Origin: AP-15 sp963703745
GTDB taxonomy: Bacteria > Pseudomonadota > Alphaproteobacteria > ATCC43930 > CGMCC-115725
Reading direction: 5' to 3'
NCBI GenBank assembly: GCA_963703745.1
Contig: CAVPFL010000005.1
Span: forward strand, 496,001 to 560,000
DNA length: 64,000 nucleotides
This document shows positions 7,447-16,455 of this stretch, in pieces (positions within the stretch are counted from its first letter, which is position 1; every line of letters begins with the position of its first letter). The position numbers were made by a program, and so were the translations under genes. The notes under the pieces are model-generated. The model made no database searches. It was given only the letters and a program-made list of their open reading frames with translations, and was not told where the DNA came from.

Positions 7447-8916
7447 TCAGGGACGGGCGACGATCCGCGGTGCGCGGGAGAGGAAAGCCGGGAGATGATC
7501 GCCAAAACCGACAACCTGCCGATCGTCCTGCTCTTTGCGTTCCCGCTGTCCCGCTCGCCGAGCCTCGGCGGCGCGCGGGAACGGTGTCACGTTGGACCCG
7601 ACCGTATTCGGCCCAGCTATGCTTGTCGATGGCGCATCGGTCACGCGCGGCCGGCGATCCCGACGCGGCGGGCGAGCCTCGCCCGGTGGCGGCCGGCGGC
7701 TGGCATCGCGGGTGCGGACTCGCTGGCGATCATCGGGTCGAGCGGCGCGGCGCGGCGAACGTCTTTTTCGCTCATCGTATTCGAGTTCGGCCTCTTCAAT
7801 CCCGGGAATGACGCTCAACGGGATCTCCTTGCCGATTAGCTTGACGATTGCTGCGACGGCTCTGCCGTCTTCGGGCGCTGCCAACATGAAGGACCGGCCG
7901 GGCCGGCCGGCGCGGGCGGTGCGACCGATGCGGTGAATGTAGTCCTCGGCGTGGATCGGCACGTCGAAGCAGAAGACGTGGCTCAAGCCTTGAATGTCCA
8001 GGCCGCGGGCCGCGACATCGCTGGCAACCAGCAGCCGGATCTCGCCCTTGCGAAACCGTTCCAACGTATCTGTCCGTTTTGGCTGCGGCATGTCGCCGTG
8101 CAAGGGCGCGGCATCGAGACCATGTCGAGTGAGCGAGCGGAACAGGATATCGACGTCACGTTTCCGGTTACAAAAGATCAGCGCGTTCTTGACGTCTTCG
8201 GAGCGGATCAGGCGGCGCAGTGTTTCGCGCTTGTCTTCCGGGCGGATGACGACGAGCGATTGCACGACCGTCGCCGACGGCGAGGCGGGTGGTGCCACCG
8301 CGATCTCGACCGGGTCGCGGAGAAACGCGTCGGCCAGCTTGCGGATCTCGACCGGCATCGTCGCCGAGAAGAACAACGTCTGCCGCGGTTCCGGCAACAG
8401 GCCGACAATGCGTTCGACATCGGGAATGAACCCCATGTCGAGCATCCGGTCAGCCTCGTCGATCACCAGGATGCGCGAGTCGGAGAGGAGGATCTTGCCG
8501 CGTCCGTACAGGTCGAGAAGACGACCCGGCGTGGCGATCAGCACATCGACACCGCGATCGAGCTTGCGCTCCTGATCGACAAAACTTTCGCCGCCGATCA
8601 GCAGCGCCATCGTCAGGCGATGATGCTTGCCATAGAGCTCGAACGAGGCCGCGACCTGTGTCGCAAGCTCGCGCGTCGGCTCGAGGATCAGCGAGCGCGG
8701 CATCCGCGCCCGCGCGCGCCCGGCCGCGAGCTTGTCGATCATCGGCAGCACAAAGCTCGCCGTTTTGCCGGTTCCCGTCTGCGCACAACCGAGAACATCC
8801 CGACCGCGCTGGACGTGGGGGATGGCTTGTTCCTGGATCGGGGTGGGGATCGTATAACCGGCGTCGGAGACTGCCTGAAGAACTTCAGGCGATAGACCAA
8901 GTTGTGAAAAAACCAT
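7447..8916 (-). CDS. rhlE: DEAD-box RNA helicase, RhlE type
   Basis: The 489-residue protein has all DEAD-box motifs in order: Q motif (TPIQEQAIP), AQTGTGKT, PTRELA, TPGRLL, VIDEADRML, FSATMP, VATSDVAARGLD-like (VASDVAARGLD) and HRIGRTARAG. An Arg/Pro-rich basic tail from about residue 375 would bind RNA nonspecifically. This is a cytosolic helicase for ribosome assembly or mRNA turnover. The start at 8916 (MVFSQLGLSPEV) fits the RhlE N-terminus; the frame extends to 8943. It lies upstream-distal to infA and csp, a typical cold and translation neighbourhood. Confidence 0.93.
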   Translation of the reverse strand: MVFSQLGLSPEVLQAVSDAGYTIPTPIQEQAIPHVQRGRDVLGCAQTGTGKTASFVLPMIDKLAAGRARARMPRSLILEPTRELATQVAASFELYGKHHRLTMALLIGGESFVDQERKLDRGVDVLIATPGRLLDLYGRGKILLSDSRILVIDEADRMLDMGFIPDVERIVGLLPEPRQTLFFSATMPVEIRKLADAFLRDPVEIAVAPPASPSATVVQSLVVIRPEDKRETLRRLIRSEDVKNALIFCNRKRDVDILFRSLTRHGLDAAPLHGDMPQPKRTDTLERFRKGEIRLLVASDVAARGLDIQGLSHVFCFDVPIHAEDYIHRIGRTARAGRPGRSFMLAAPEDGRAVAAIVKLIGKEIPLSVIPGIEEAELEYDERKRRSPRRAARPDDRQRVRTRDASRRPPPGEARPPRRDRRPRVTDAPSTSIAGPNTVGSNVTPFPRAAEARRAGQRERKEQDDRQVVGFGDHLPAFLSRAPRIVARP

Positions 8917-9047
8917 CGAAACGTTGTAGCCTTTTTGTAACAATTACGATGTTGTGGCTTGCAACACTATTTGGGTTCGACACGGGAAATGTCAAACACT
9001 TTCGGCTGTGATTACCGGCTAGGAAAACGGCATTTCGGAAACGAACG

Positions 9048-9317
9048 TCAACGACGGCGATATTGCGGACGAGGCGCCATTGGTGGTGCCGCCCGTTCGT
9101 CTTTGTGGCGGAAGTTGATGCGGCCCTTGGTCAGGTCGTAAGGGGTCATTTCAACGGTCACGCGGTCGCCGGCGAGGATGCGGATGCGGTTTTTCTTCAT
9201 CCTGCCGGACGAATAGGCAAGAGTCTCGTGCCCATTGTCGAGCTTTACTCGAAACCGGGCATCGGGGAGCAGTTCCTGTACAGTGCCTTCGAACTCGATC
9301 AGGTCTTCCTTAGCCAA
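9048..9317 (-). CDS. infA: Translation initiation factor IF-1
   Basis: The 89-residue product begins MAKEDLIEFEGTV and continues LPDARFRVKLDNGHE and ILAGDRVTVEMTPYDLTKGRI, matching the S1/OB fold of IF-1 throughout. IF-1 binds the 30S A site during initiation. The C-terminal extension (KDERAAPPMAPRPQYRRR) is longer than in E. coli but normal for alphaproteobacterial forms. An AGGAG-type site precedes the start. A strong hairpin separates it from the upstream csp gene. Confidence 0.96.
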   Translation of the reverse strand: MAKEDLIEFEGTVQELLPDARFRVKLDNGHETLAYSSGRMKKNRIRILAGDRVTVEMTPYDLTKGRINFRHKDERAAPPMAPRPQYRRR

Positions 9318-9340
9318 ACAGATCTCCTCGTTAAAGGGAC

Positions 9341-9360
9341 GGGGGCGCCGAGGCGCCCCC
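9341..9360 (-). terminator. Hairpin between csp and infA
   Basis: GGGGGCGCC and GGCGCCCCC form a perfect nine-base-pair stem with a two-base loop. Read on the minus strand it lies 23 bases after the csp stop and is followed by GTCCCTTTAA, a weak U-tract. It probably ends csp transcription before infA. Confidence 0.6.
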
Positions 9361-9382
9361 GCATCAACATCCCGCCCTCACC

Positions 9383-9589
9383 TCAGACCGGGCGCAAATT
9401 CACCGCAGAAACGCGGCCGCGCTGACCTTGCTCGAGCTCGTAGCTGAGCTTTTGGCCCTCACGGAGATTATCCATCCCCGCGCGTTCCACGGCGGAGATA
9501 TGAACGAAGACATCAGCGCCGGGAGTTTCGGGCTGGATGAACCCGTAACCCTTTTGCGCGTTAAACCATTTGACCGTACCGGTCGCCAT
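9383..9589 (-). CDS. Cold-shock domain protein
   Basis: The 68-residue protein starts at 9589 with MATGTVKWFNAQKGYGFI (RNP1) followed by VFVHISAVERAG (RNP2). It is a single cold-shock domain that binds single-stranded RNA and DNA. An upstream extension to 9709 is open but has no family similarity and is not translated in my view. It is followed by a strong hairpin at 9341-9360. Confidence 0.95.
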   Translation of the reverse strand: MATGTVKWFNAQKGYGFIQPETPGADVFVHISAVERAGMDNLREGQKLSYELEQGQRGRVSAVNLRPV

Positions 9590-9761
9590 TAGCAAGAACT
9601 CCAAGTAGTATCTAGGCCGCCGCGCGAGCGCGACGCATCGGACATCGATTGGCTCGGGAGACACGGTCGGACGGTTGCAAACGCCCGCAGGCCGGGAAGC
9701 CGAATTCAAACGGGTCGACGCGTCTTAGTTAAGCGGCGCGGCCGATCTGCGCAAGTGGTCT

Positions 9762-11759
9762 TCAGACGTCGAGATCGCGGGCGAAGCGGGCGTTTTTCTG
9801 AATATATTCGAAGCGCAGCTCGGGGCGCCGCCCCATCAGGGTTTCGACCAGCGCCTGCGTGCGGGCGAGCTCTTCGGCCGGTGCCTCGATCGCCGCCGGG
9901 TCGATCTTGGGTGGCAGCATGACCCGCAGCAATGTGCGTTGCGCAGGATCCATCGTCGTCGCCTTGAGATAGCGTGCCGGCATTTCCCCAAGACCCTTGA
10001 AGCGGCTCACCTCCACCTTGCCGCGCCCCGTAAAGACGGTTCGCTGCAGTTCCTCGCGATGCGCATCGTCGCGGGCGTAGTGCGTCACCTCGCCCTGGGT
10101 CAGGCGGTAGAGCGGCGGGAGTGCCAAAAAGAGGTGCCCGTTCTCGACGAGCTGCGGCATCTCCCGAAAGAAGAACGTCATCAACAGCGAAGCGATGTGC
10201 GCCCCGTCAACATCGGCGTCGGTCATGATGATGATGCGTTCGTAGCGCAGCGCCTCCCCGCGGTAATGCGTGCCCGAGCCGGCGCCCAGCGCCAGGATGA
10301 TGTCGGAGAGCTCTTGGTTCGCGCGCATCTTGTCGGCCGACGCGCTCGCCACGTTGAGGATCTTCCCGCGCAGCGGCAGGATCGCCTGGGTCTCACGGTC
10401 GCGAGCCTGCTTGGCCGAGCCTCCGGCGCTGTCGCCTTCGACCAGAAAGATCTCGGTGCCCAGCGCACTATCGCGGGCGCAGTCGGCGAGCTTGCCCGGC
10501 AGGCGCAGCTTGCGGGTAGCAGTCTTGCGCGCCAACTCGCGCTGCTGGCGCCGCCGCTGGCGCTCCTCGGCCCGTTCCGCGACGCGATCGAGGAGCAGCC
10601 GCGCGGTCGCCGGATCGGCGCTCAGCCAATGATCGAAATGGTCCTTGACGGCATTCTCGACGAGCTTCGTCGCCTCGATCGAGGCGAGCCGTTCCTTGGT
10701 CTGACCTTGAAACTGGGGATCACGCATGAAGAGGGACAGCAACAAGGCTGCGCCCGAGGTGACGTCCTCGCCGGTCGCCTGAGCGACGCGGCGATTGCCG
10801 ACGAGTTCACCATACCCCTTGACCCCTCGTACCAACGCGCTGCGCAGTCCGGCATCGTGGGTCCCGCCTTCGGGTGTCGGAACGGTGTTGCAGTAGGAAT
10901 GGCTAAAGCCATCCTCCTCCTGCTCCGGCCACGCCACCGCCCATTCGACGCCGCCGCCCTCGGAAAAATCGACACGCCCGAGGAATGGCCGCGGCGTTAG
11001 CATTACCCGCTGGTCGAGGCTCGCCGAGAGGAAGTCGCCGAGCCCGCCTGGAAAGTGCAGCCGAGCCTCGGCCGGAACTCCCTCGGGACGAGGAAGCGCC
11101 GGATCGCAGGCCCAGCGAATCTCAAGACCGCGGAACAGATATGCCTTGGACCGCGCCATGCGGTAGAGCGTCGCCGGGCGAAATCCGATGCCGCTAAAAA
11201 TCTCGGGATCGGGGTGGAATCGTAAGGTGGTGCCGCGCCGATTGTTTACTGGCCCGCGGTCGACAAGCCCCGTCTCCGCCACGCCCCGGCGGTAGCTCTG
11301 GTGCCACAGCCGCCGATCGCGCGCTACCTCGACCTCGAGCCGGTCGGCGAGCGCGTTGACGACGGACACTCCAACGCCGTGCAGGCCGCCCGAGGTCCGG
11401 TAGGCGTCACCGCCGAACTTTCCCCCGGAATGCAGGGTGGTCAGGATGACTTCGAGGGCCGATTTGTCAGGAAAGCGGGGATGAGGATCGACCGGAATGC
11501 CGCGGCCGTTGTCGCGAACCGTAACCCAGTCGCCCGCGGCGAGCTCGATCTCGATTCGCGTCGCGTGGCCGGCGACGGCCTCGTCCATGGCGTTGTCGAG
11601 TACTTCGGCGGCGAGGTGATGCAGCCCGCGTTCGTCGGTGCCACCGATATACATGCCGGGGCGGCGGCGCACCGGCTCGAGCCCTTCAAGAACCTCGATA
11701 TCCTTTGCGGAATAGCTGTCAGCAGATCGCGGGCTCGGCGCATCGAACAGGTCGGGCAT
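9762..11759 (-). CDS. parE: DNA topoisomerase IV subunit B
   Basis: The 665-residue length fits ParE rather than the longer GyrB. The GHKL ATPase domain shows VLDNAMDEA, VRDNGRGIP and GGLHGVGVSVVNAL. The TOPRIM domain has VEGDSAGGSAKQ and TDADVDGAHI, and the end has FKGLGEMPA. It forms A2B2 with ParC and decatenates chromosomes. Its start at 11759 faces a small divergent gene. No parC is adjacent. Confidence 0.95.
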   Translation of the reverse strand: MPDLFDAPSPRSADSYSAKDIEVLEGLEPVRRRPGMYIGGTDERGLHHLAAEVLDNAMDEAVAGHATRIEIELAAGDWVTVRDNGRGIPVDPHPRFPDKSALEVILTTLHSGGKFGGDAYRTSGGLHGVGVSVVNALADRLEVEVARDRRLWHQSYRRGVAETGLVDRGPVNNRRGTTLRFHPDPEIFSGIGFRPATLYRMARSKAYLFRGLEIRWACDPALPRPEGVPAEARLHFPGGLGDFLSASLDQRVMLTPRPFLGRVDFSEGGGVEWAVAWPEQEEDGFSHSYCNTVPTPEGGTHDAGLRSALVRGVKGYGELVGNRRVAQATGEDVTSGAALLLSLFMRDPQFQGQTKERLASIEATKLVENAVKDHFDHWLSADPATARLLLDRVAERAEERQRRRQQRELARKTATRKLRLPGKLADCARDSALGTEIFLVEGDSAGGSAKQARDRETQAILPLRGKILNVASASADKMRANQELSDIILALGAGSGTHYRGEALRYERIIIMTDADVDGAHIASLLMTFFFREMPQLVENGHLFLALPPLYRLTQGEVTHYARDDAHREELQRTVFTGRGKVEVSRFKGLGEMPARYLKATTMDPAQRTLLRVMLPPKIDPAAIEAPAEELARTQALVETLMGRRPELRFEYIQKNARFARDLDV

Positions 11760-11912
11760 GGTACGAATATAAAGCGGGCAGGGATCGGCGCAAGCAGCAT
11801 TCGGTATCGATCCAGGTCGACGGCACTACATGTTGGATAGATCGGGGGACGGTCGCTGCGAACACGGTAAACCCGCGGGAACTTCTGTGATCCCCGAGGC
11901 TTTGCGGTTATA

Positions 11913-12134
11913 ATGTCTCGGATGATGACGATGACCAACGAGCGCAAGATCTGGGAGGCGGCCTTGCTCCTCGTCCGGCGGCACGGTGCCGCCGCCGCGG
12001 AAATCGCTCAGCGTGAGGCGCAACGATTGCGCCGCAGCGACGACGAGCTGACCTGTGTCGTGTGGTGCTGGATCGCCCGTTCGACTGCGGAATTGCTCCG
12101 CCCGGTCCCGGGCAAGGGCGAGCGGGTGCACTGA
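11913..12134 (+). CDS. Small conserved alphaproteobacterial protein (DUF6961-like)
   Basis: This 73-residue or shorter protein has four candidate ATGs (11913, 11922, 11925, 11931). The core reads KIWEAALLLVRRHGAAAAEIAQREAQ, then VVWCWIARSTAELL. This two-helix layout recalls the short DUF6961-type proteins common in alphaproteobacteria, in which a helix with RHG is followed by a W..IA segment. The function is unknown. It lies between parE and msrB, with no obvious operon partner. Confidence 0.55.
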   Translation: MSRMMTMTNERKIWEAALLLVRRHGAAAAEIAQREAQRLRRSDDELTCVVWCWIARSTAELLRPVPGKGERVH

Positions 12135-12206
12135 GTTCGCGGGCCGCAAGACATCGCCGCCCCAATATCCCATTGTGTTGCACTCTGCGTCCGGAGAAGG
12201 AATGCC

Positions 12207-12692
12207 ATGGCAGAGGGTCTATTGGGCCGCCTCGGCGGTCGAAAACATGCGCCGGCGAAGGAATTCGCGGTCGCGCTGAGCGAGGAGGAGTGGCAGCGCA
12301 AGCTGTCTCCTGCGCAATACCGGGTGTTGCGCGAGCACGGCACCGAACGCGCCGGTTCGAGCCCGCTCGACAAGGAGTACGGGGAAGGCGTCTACCACTG
12401 TGCCGGGTGCGGCCAACCGCTGTTCGCCTCCGACACCAAGTTCAATAGCCGAACCGGCTGGCCGAGTTTCTCGGCGCCGCTCGAGCAGGCGGCCGAGACG
12501 CAGATCGACCGTAGTTTGTTTATGACCCGCACCGAAGTGCATTGCAGCCGGTGCGGCGGCCATCTCGGTCACGTCTTTGACGACGGCCCGCAGCCCACCG
12601 GTCTGCGCTATTGCATGAATGGAGCTGCGCTCGACTTTCATCGCGGCGAGAAGCCTCCTGCAGCGGGCGAGGGCGATCCGCCACCCACTTAG
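12207..12692 (+). CDS. msrB: Peptide-methionine (R)-S-oxide reductase
   Basis: The 161-residue protein has the MsrB fold motifs. CAGC and CSRC are the zinc pairs; FNSRTGWPSF, HLGHVFDDGP and RYCMNGAALDF follow, with the catalytic Cys in RYCMN. It repairs methionine-R-sulfoxide using thioredoxin. The N-terminal 25 residues (MAEGLLGRLGGRKHA) are a non-catalytic extension without a clear signal peptide. It converges with the MFS gene 12 bases away. Confidence 0.95.
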   Translation: MAEGLLGRLGGRKHAPAKEFAVALSEEEWQRKLSPAQYRVLREHGTERAGSSPLDKEYGEGVYHCAGCGQPLFASDTKFNSRTGWPSFSAPLEQAAETQIDRSLFMTRTEVHCSRCGGHLGHVFDDGPQPTGLRYCMNGAALDFHRGEKPPAAGEGDPPPT

Positions 12693-12703
12693 AGCGGGCC
12701 AAC

Positions 12704-13954
12704 TTATCCCGCCGCCTGCAATTTCGCCGGCCGGATCGGCCTCGGCCGGCCGAGGTCGGGCAGCAGCGCCGTCAGCAAACCGATCGCGGGCAAAAAAGCA
12801 CACAACCGGTAGACGGTATCGATGCTGGTGGCATCGGCTACTCGGCCGAGCACGGCCGCCCCGATTCCCGCCATGCCAAACGACAAGCCGAAGAACAACC
12901 CGGCAACCATGCCGATCCGGCCCGGCACCAATTCCAGCGCGTAGACGATGATCGCCGAAGAGGCGGAGGCCAAGGTCATGCCGATCACGACGGTCAGGAT
13001 GCCGGTCCAAAACAGGTTCGCGTAGGGAAGCATCAGCGTGAACGGAAGTACCCCGACGATCGACACCCAAATCACCGACTTGCGCCCGATCCGGTCGCCG
13101 ACCGGACCGCCGATCAACGTGCCCACGGCAACCGAGGCGAGGAAGGCGAACAGGTAGATCTGAGCCGTTTCGATCGACACGTCGAATCGACTTATCAGGT
13201 AGAAGGTGTAATAGCTGTTGAGGCTGGTCGTGTAGAAAGCTTTGGAGAAGATCACCGCCAGCAAGATCACGATCGACCAGGCGACCCGACGCTGCGACAG
13301 TCCGGGCCGCCCGGCGATGTAGCGCCCGGCAGACCGCGGCGGCGCGGAGCGCTCGCGACGGTACCAGTTGCCTACCGCGAAGAGCACCGCCATCGCCAGC
13401 ACTGCCGCAGCCGAGAACCAGCCGACGCTCGCCTGACCGCGCGGAATCACAATAAAGGCGGCGAGCACAGGTCCTAGCGAAGAGCCGACATTGCCGCCGA
13501 CCTGGAACAGCGATTGCGCCAGGCCGTGGCGACCGCCCGAGGCCATGCGCGCCACCCGCGAGGCCTCCGGATGGAAGATCGCGGAACCGACGCCGACCAA
13601 TGCCGCCGCAAAGACCAGCGCTGGGTAGCTGCCGGCGCTTGCCAGCAGCAACAGGCCGATGAACGTGACGCCCATACCGACGGCGAGCGAGTAGGGTTGC
13701 GGCCGACGGTCCGCGAACATCCCGACCGCCGGCTGCAGCACGGACGAGATCAGCTGCGAGGTCAGGGTTATCATCCCGATCTGAGCGAAGTTGAGCCCAT
13801 AGGTGCTTTTAAGCATCGGATAGAGCGCCGGCAGCAGCGACTGCATCGTGTCGTTAAGGAAATGCGAAAAGCTCAGCGCCAGAATGATCGAGAAGGCGGT
13901 GCTCTCCGCGATCCGGCGCCGTTCGCCGCGTTCCGCGGACAGGCTGATGCTCAT
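12704..13954 (-). CDS. fsr: MFS exporter, fosmidomycin-resistance (Fsr) type
   Basis: The 416-residue protein has about twelve hydrophobic segments. It carries the Fsr-specific block GSAIFHPEASRVARMA after SHFLNDTMQSLLPALYP, plus GGPVGDRIGRKSVIW as the second-half MFS loop. The start at 13954 has AGGAA nearby; the 23 upstream codons lack coding character. Fsr-like carriers are inner-membrane proton antiporters that expel fosmidomycin and other small molecules. The natural substrate here is unknown. Confidence 0.85.
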   Translation of the reverse strand: MSISLSAERGERRRIAESTAFSIILALSFSHFLNDTMQSLLPALYPMLKSTYGLNFAQIGMITLTSQLISSVLQPAVGMFADRRPQPYSLAVGMGVTFIGLLLLASAGSYPALVFAAALVGVGSAIFHPEASRVARMASGGRHGLAQSLFQVGGNVGSSLGPVLAAFIVIPRGQASVGWFSAAAVLAMAVLFAVGNWYRRERSAPPRSAGRYIAGRPGLSQRRVAWSIVILLAVIFSKAFYTTSLNSYYTFYLISRFDVSIETAQIYLFAFLASVAVGTLIGGPVGDRIGRKSVIWVSIVGVLPFTLMLPYANLFWTGILTVVIGMTLASASSAIIVYALELVPGRIGMVAGLFFGLSFGMAGIGAAVLGRVADATSIDTVYRLCAFLPAIGLLTALLPDLGRPRPIRPAKLQAAG

Positions 13955-14341
13955 GGTTTCGTTCCTACGCGACCGACGGCGGCTGCGATGCGAGAATAAC
14001 CCGAACGCGGCGCGCACCGGCACGATGTTGCCTGCGTCTTGACCATGGCTGCCATTCGAACGGGCACGGGCTTGGACTCGATCAGGTTAATAAGCCAGTC
14101 AATTTCTGCAATCAATCGTTGTGCAATGGATCGACAGTCGCTGCGTCTGCAGCAAATCTACAGCAAAAATTCTCCTTCAGGTTGAAATATCGGTACGACC
14201 CGAGGCTGCAACACTACGATATCAATTAGGCGATTTTGCGGTCGTGATCATTTGCCACCGGGCGATGGGGCGCCGCGCTTGCGGTGCCGGGGCGGCGCAT
14301 AACCTTCCCTACACCATTCGTAGAAAGGGTCACAAAGGGCT
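13955..14341. other. Intergenic stretch, no gene seen
   Basis: This span of about 390 bases lies upstream of the Fsr-type exporter and the broken VOC gene. It looks relatively AT-rich in the middle (about 14,090-14,240), as expected of a promoter region. I see no coding frame, RNA gene or clear operator. Confidence 0.5.
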
Positions 14342-14661
14342 ATGATCAAGTTGAAAGGCATCGGCCACGTCAATCTGAGGATCGCCGACCAGTCAACACC
14401 CCGAGCCTGAGACAGCGCAGCGCCCGCAGCGCGGGCAAATTGGCCTCGGTCACATCGCGTTCCAGGTCGGCAGCTATGCGGCCTTGCGCGACGCCTACGC
14501 CCACCTTGTCGGCAACGGCGTCGAGATCCTGCGGGCCACCAACCATATCGTTCAGCGCAGCTTCTATTTCACCGATCCCGACGGCAACACGCTCGAGATC
14601 TATTACGAGCTGCTCAACGCTCTGGGGCTGTTCCCCCGAGGGCCGTGCCGACCAGGACTAG
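14342..14661 (+). pseudogene. VOC-family dioxygenase/glyoxalase, broken by internal deletion and frameshift
   Basis: ATG 14342 opens with MIKLKGIGHVNLRIADQ, the beta-strand start of a VOC (vicinal oxygen chelate) protein, then runs out of frame at about 14392. In another frame the sequence resumes as QHPEPETAQRPQRGQ, then GLGHIAFQVGSYAALRDAY and FYFTDPDGNTLEIYYEL, the second half with the metal-binding Glu. A third frame supplies the end EGRADQD and stop at 14661, after a run of five C near 14633. So there are two lesions: a deletion of probably 30 or more codons with a frameshift, and a one-base change in the C run. Related proteins are about 130-150 residues. Confidence 0.8.
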
Positions 14662-14685
14662 GCGCTAAAGGCCAGCAGACCCGGC

Positions 14686-14772
14686 GAGCCGCTACCCGAC
14701 TGGTTATTCGAGGACTGGCCGGCGCCCGAGATGAAGGCGAGGATCGAGAGCCTGCGCCGTGCCTCTGCTTGA
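14686..14772 (+). pseudogene. C-terminal remnant of an unidentified gene
   Basis: In one frame the sequence reads EPLPDWLFEDWPAPE, then MKARIESLRRASA and stop. This looks like the amphipathic tail of a real protein rather than random translation. No start or upstream domain is present, and it directly follows the broken VOC gene, so both may be leftovers of one rearrangement. I do not recognise the family. Confidence 0.35.
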
Positions 14773-14776
14773 GCAC

Positions 14777-15163
14777 TCACTGGGAACGCGACGACTCTCG
14801 TTGCTGGTCGATGCTCCACGCGCCGCCGCCGGCCACAAAGAGGTAAAGGAAGACGAAGGAGAAGAGAATCGCCAACTGGCCCATGTTGAGCGTGGGAAAG
14901 AAGCCTCTCGGCGCATGCGCGTAGAAGTAGGCGACGGCCATGTCGCCGGCGAGGATGAAGGCAACCGGTCGGGTGAATAGACCGATCACGATCAGAACCC
15001 CGCCGACCAGCTCGAGCAAGCTTTGGACAACGAGCAGCGGAGTGAGGGCGGGGCCTGGGCCCGGAAACGCAAACAGCTTCTGCGTCCCGTGCTCCAGGAA
15101 CAGAAGCCCCGTCATGATCCGCAGCACTGACAGCATGCGCGGCGACCAGCTAGCGATATCCAT
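14777..15163 (-). CDS. DoxX-family membrane protein
   Basis: The 128-residue protein has four hydrophobic segments. It carries the DoxX hallmark RIMTGLLFLEHGTQKLF near the start, then LELVGGVLIVIGLFTRPVAFILAGDMAVAYF. DoxX proteins are inner-membrane proteins linked loosely to quinone or thiol redox stress. No partner gene is adjacent. Confidence 0.9.
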   Translation of the reverse strand: MDIASWSPRMLSVLRIMTGLLFLEHGTQKLFAFPGPGPALTPLLVVQSLLELVGGVLIVIGLFTRPVAFILAGDMAVAYFYAHAPRGFFPTLNMGQLAILFSFVFLYLFVAGGGAWSIDQQRESSRSQ

Positions 15164-15396
15164 CGTCGTCTCCCCCCAAAGCCGGAATCGGCTCGTTTAG
15201 TTGATAAAGGCACATCCTCCGCCGCTTCGCAACGACCGCGGGCAATGTGGCAGTTTGAATTGTAGAGAACTCGTCCGGACGGCTTCCGGGACGACCCGTG
15301 TGATACACCATCAGGGAGTGCGGCCTTCCCGCGGTTCGGGGATGGAAGCGTGCCGCAGGTCTAAGGTCAACCGTCCCATAGAGAAAGAGGAGAGAC

Positions 15397-16143
15397 ATGC
15401 ACATTCATCGTTGCGTCATTTCTGGCTCGGTCGGTCTCGGGATTTCGTTGCTGACCTGTCCTGCTTTTGCGCAAGACAATTGTCTCAGCCTGCCGAGCCA
15501 AGGCGCACTTAGATCCGCGCTGGTAGCTGCGGTGGCAAACCCGAACGGCGGCCTCGGCAACAACATGTGGGCGACATTGGTTGCCTATGATGGCACGGTT
15601 TGCACCGTCGCGTTTTCGGGCAACACACCCACGGCTCAGTGGCTCGGCAGCCGGGTCATTTCCGCGCAAAAGGCCAATACCGCAAACGATTTCAGCCTGA
15701 GCAACGGTGCGCGGTTGAACGGGATGGGTCTAGCGTTATCCACGGCCAATTTGTATTCGGCAGTGCAGCCGGGCGGTAGTCTTTACGGCCTGCAGCACAG
15801 CAACCCGGTCGATCCGCCAATTGCTTACCAGGGGGACTTCACGGACTTCGGCACCTCGGCCGACCCAATGGTCGGCAACCGTATTGGCGGCGTCAACGTG
15901 TTTGGCGGCGGCCTCGCGCTCTATTCTCACGGCGGCGTAAAGATCGGCGGGCTCGGTGTGAGCGGTGATACCTCCTGCACCGACCACTTCATCGCCTGGC
16001 GTGTCCGCAATATCCTGCAGCTCGACCACCTCATGTCGGTGCCCGGGGTAACCGGCGATCCGAACCACCCGGACAACATCATCTATGACATCACCGAAGT
16101 CCCCGGTGGGGGCTTGCTGGACCCCGCCGGAACGTTGAGTTAG
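15397..16143 (+). CDS. Secreted GlcG/HbpS-type heme-binding domain protein, large form
   Basis: The 248-residue protein has a Sec signal ending CPAFA|QD at about residue 25. The mature part shows the GlcG/HbpS plan: an initial helix (GALRSALVAAVAN), MWATLVAYDGTVCTV, SAQKANTANDFSL and, after a longer insert, GGVKIGGLGVSGDTSCTDH. HbpS-like proteins bind heme or small ligands outside the cytosol. A GGAG-rich site (GAGGAGAG) precedes ATG 15397. A second GlcG-type gene follows 300 bases downstream, separated by a strong hairpin. Confidence 0.75.
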   Translation: MHIHRCVISGSVGLGISLLTCPAFAQDNCLSLPSQGALRSALVAAVANPNGGLGNNMWATLVAYDGTVCTVAFSGNTPTAQWLGSRVISAQKANTANDFSLSNGARLNGMGLALSTANLYSAVQPGGSLYGLQHSNPVDPPIAYQGDFTDFGTSADPMVGNRIGGVNVFGGGLALYSHGGVKIGGLGVSGDTSCTDHFIAWRVRNILQLDHLMSVPGVTGDPNHPDNIIYDITEVPGGGLLDPAGTLS

Positions 16144-16264
16144 ACCGCTAGCGGCTACGGCCACCCGCAATGCAGTCCGCCTACGCCGGGTGGAGTAACC
16201 GGGCCCTCGTCTCTGCCATCAGTGCAAAACTGAATCGGCTCTAAATCGCAGGTTAGCTCAGCTG

Positions 16265-16302
16265 GCCCCAAGGGAGCGGCGCCTCGCCGCTTCCCTTGGG
16301 GC
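16265..16302. terminator. Strong hairpin between the two GlcG/HbpS genes
   Basis: GCCCCAAGGGAGCGGCG pairs with CGCCGCTTCCCTTGGGGC across a three-base loop; only one extra T interrupts a 17-base-pair stem. Only a short ATTTT follows on the plus strand. It is 120 bases after the first gene's stop and 130 before the second gene, so it may be a terminator or attenuator. Confidence 0.5.
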
Positions 16303-16419
16303 TGAAGATTTTGTGGATGCCGGCGAAAGCGCCGAGTTCGCTTTCGGGCGGCGCCTGTGCCGCGTCCACAGCCCGACCGGATTGCCCCGGGTGAACAACC
16401 TTCGCAGAGTTAGCTCTAA

Positions 16420-16455
16420 GGGAGGATAGCATCATGATGGAGGACAGCATCATGA
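16420..16455 (+). repeat. Tandemly duplicated ribosome-binding site and start codon
   Basis: GGGAGGATAGCATCATGA is followed at once by TGGAGGACAGCATCATGA. Each copy has GGAGG eight bases before an ATG, and the two ATGs (16434 and 16452) are in frame. The downstream one begins the signal peptide of the GlcG-type gene. Confidence 0.75.

Noticed and set aside
7933..8895. 320-codon plus-strand ORF over rhlE
   Set aside because: Antisense of all helicase motifs.
9939..11000. 353-codon plus-strand ORF
   Set aside because: Exact antisense of parE with high-GC shadow composition; no domain.
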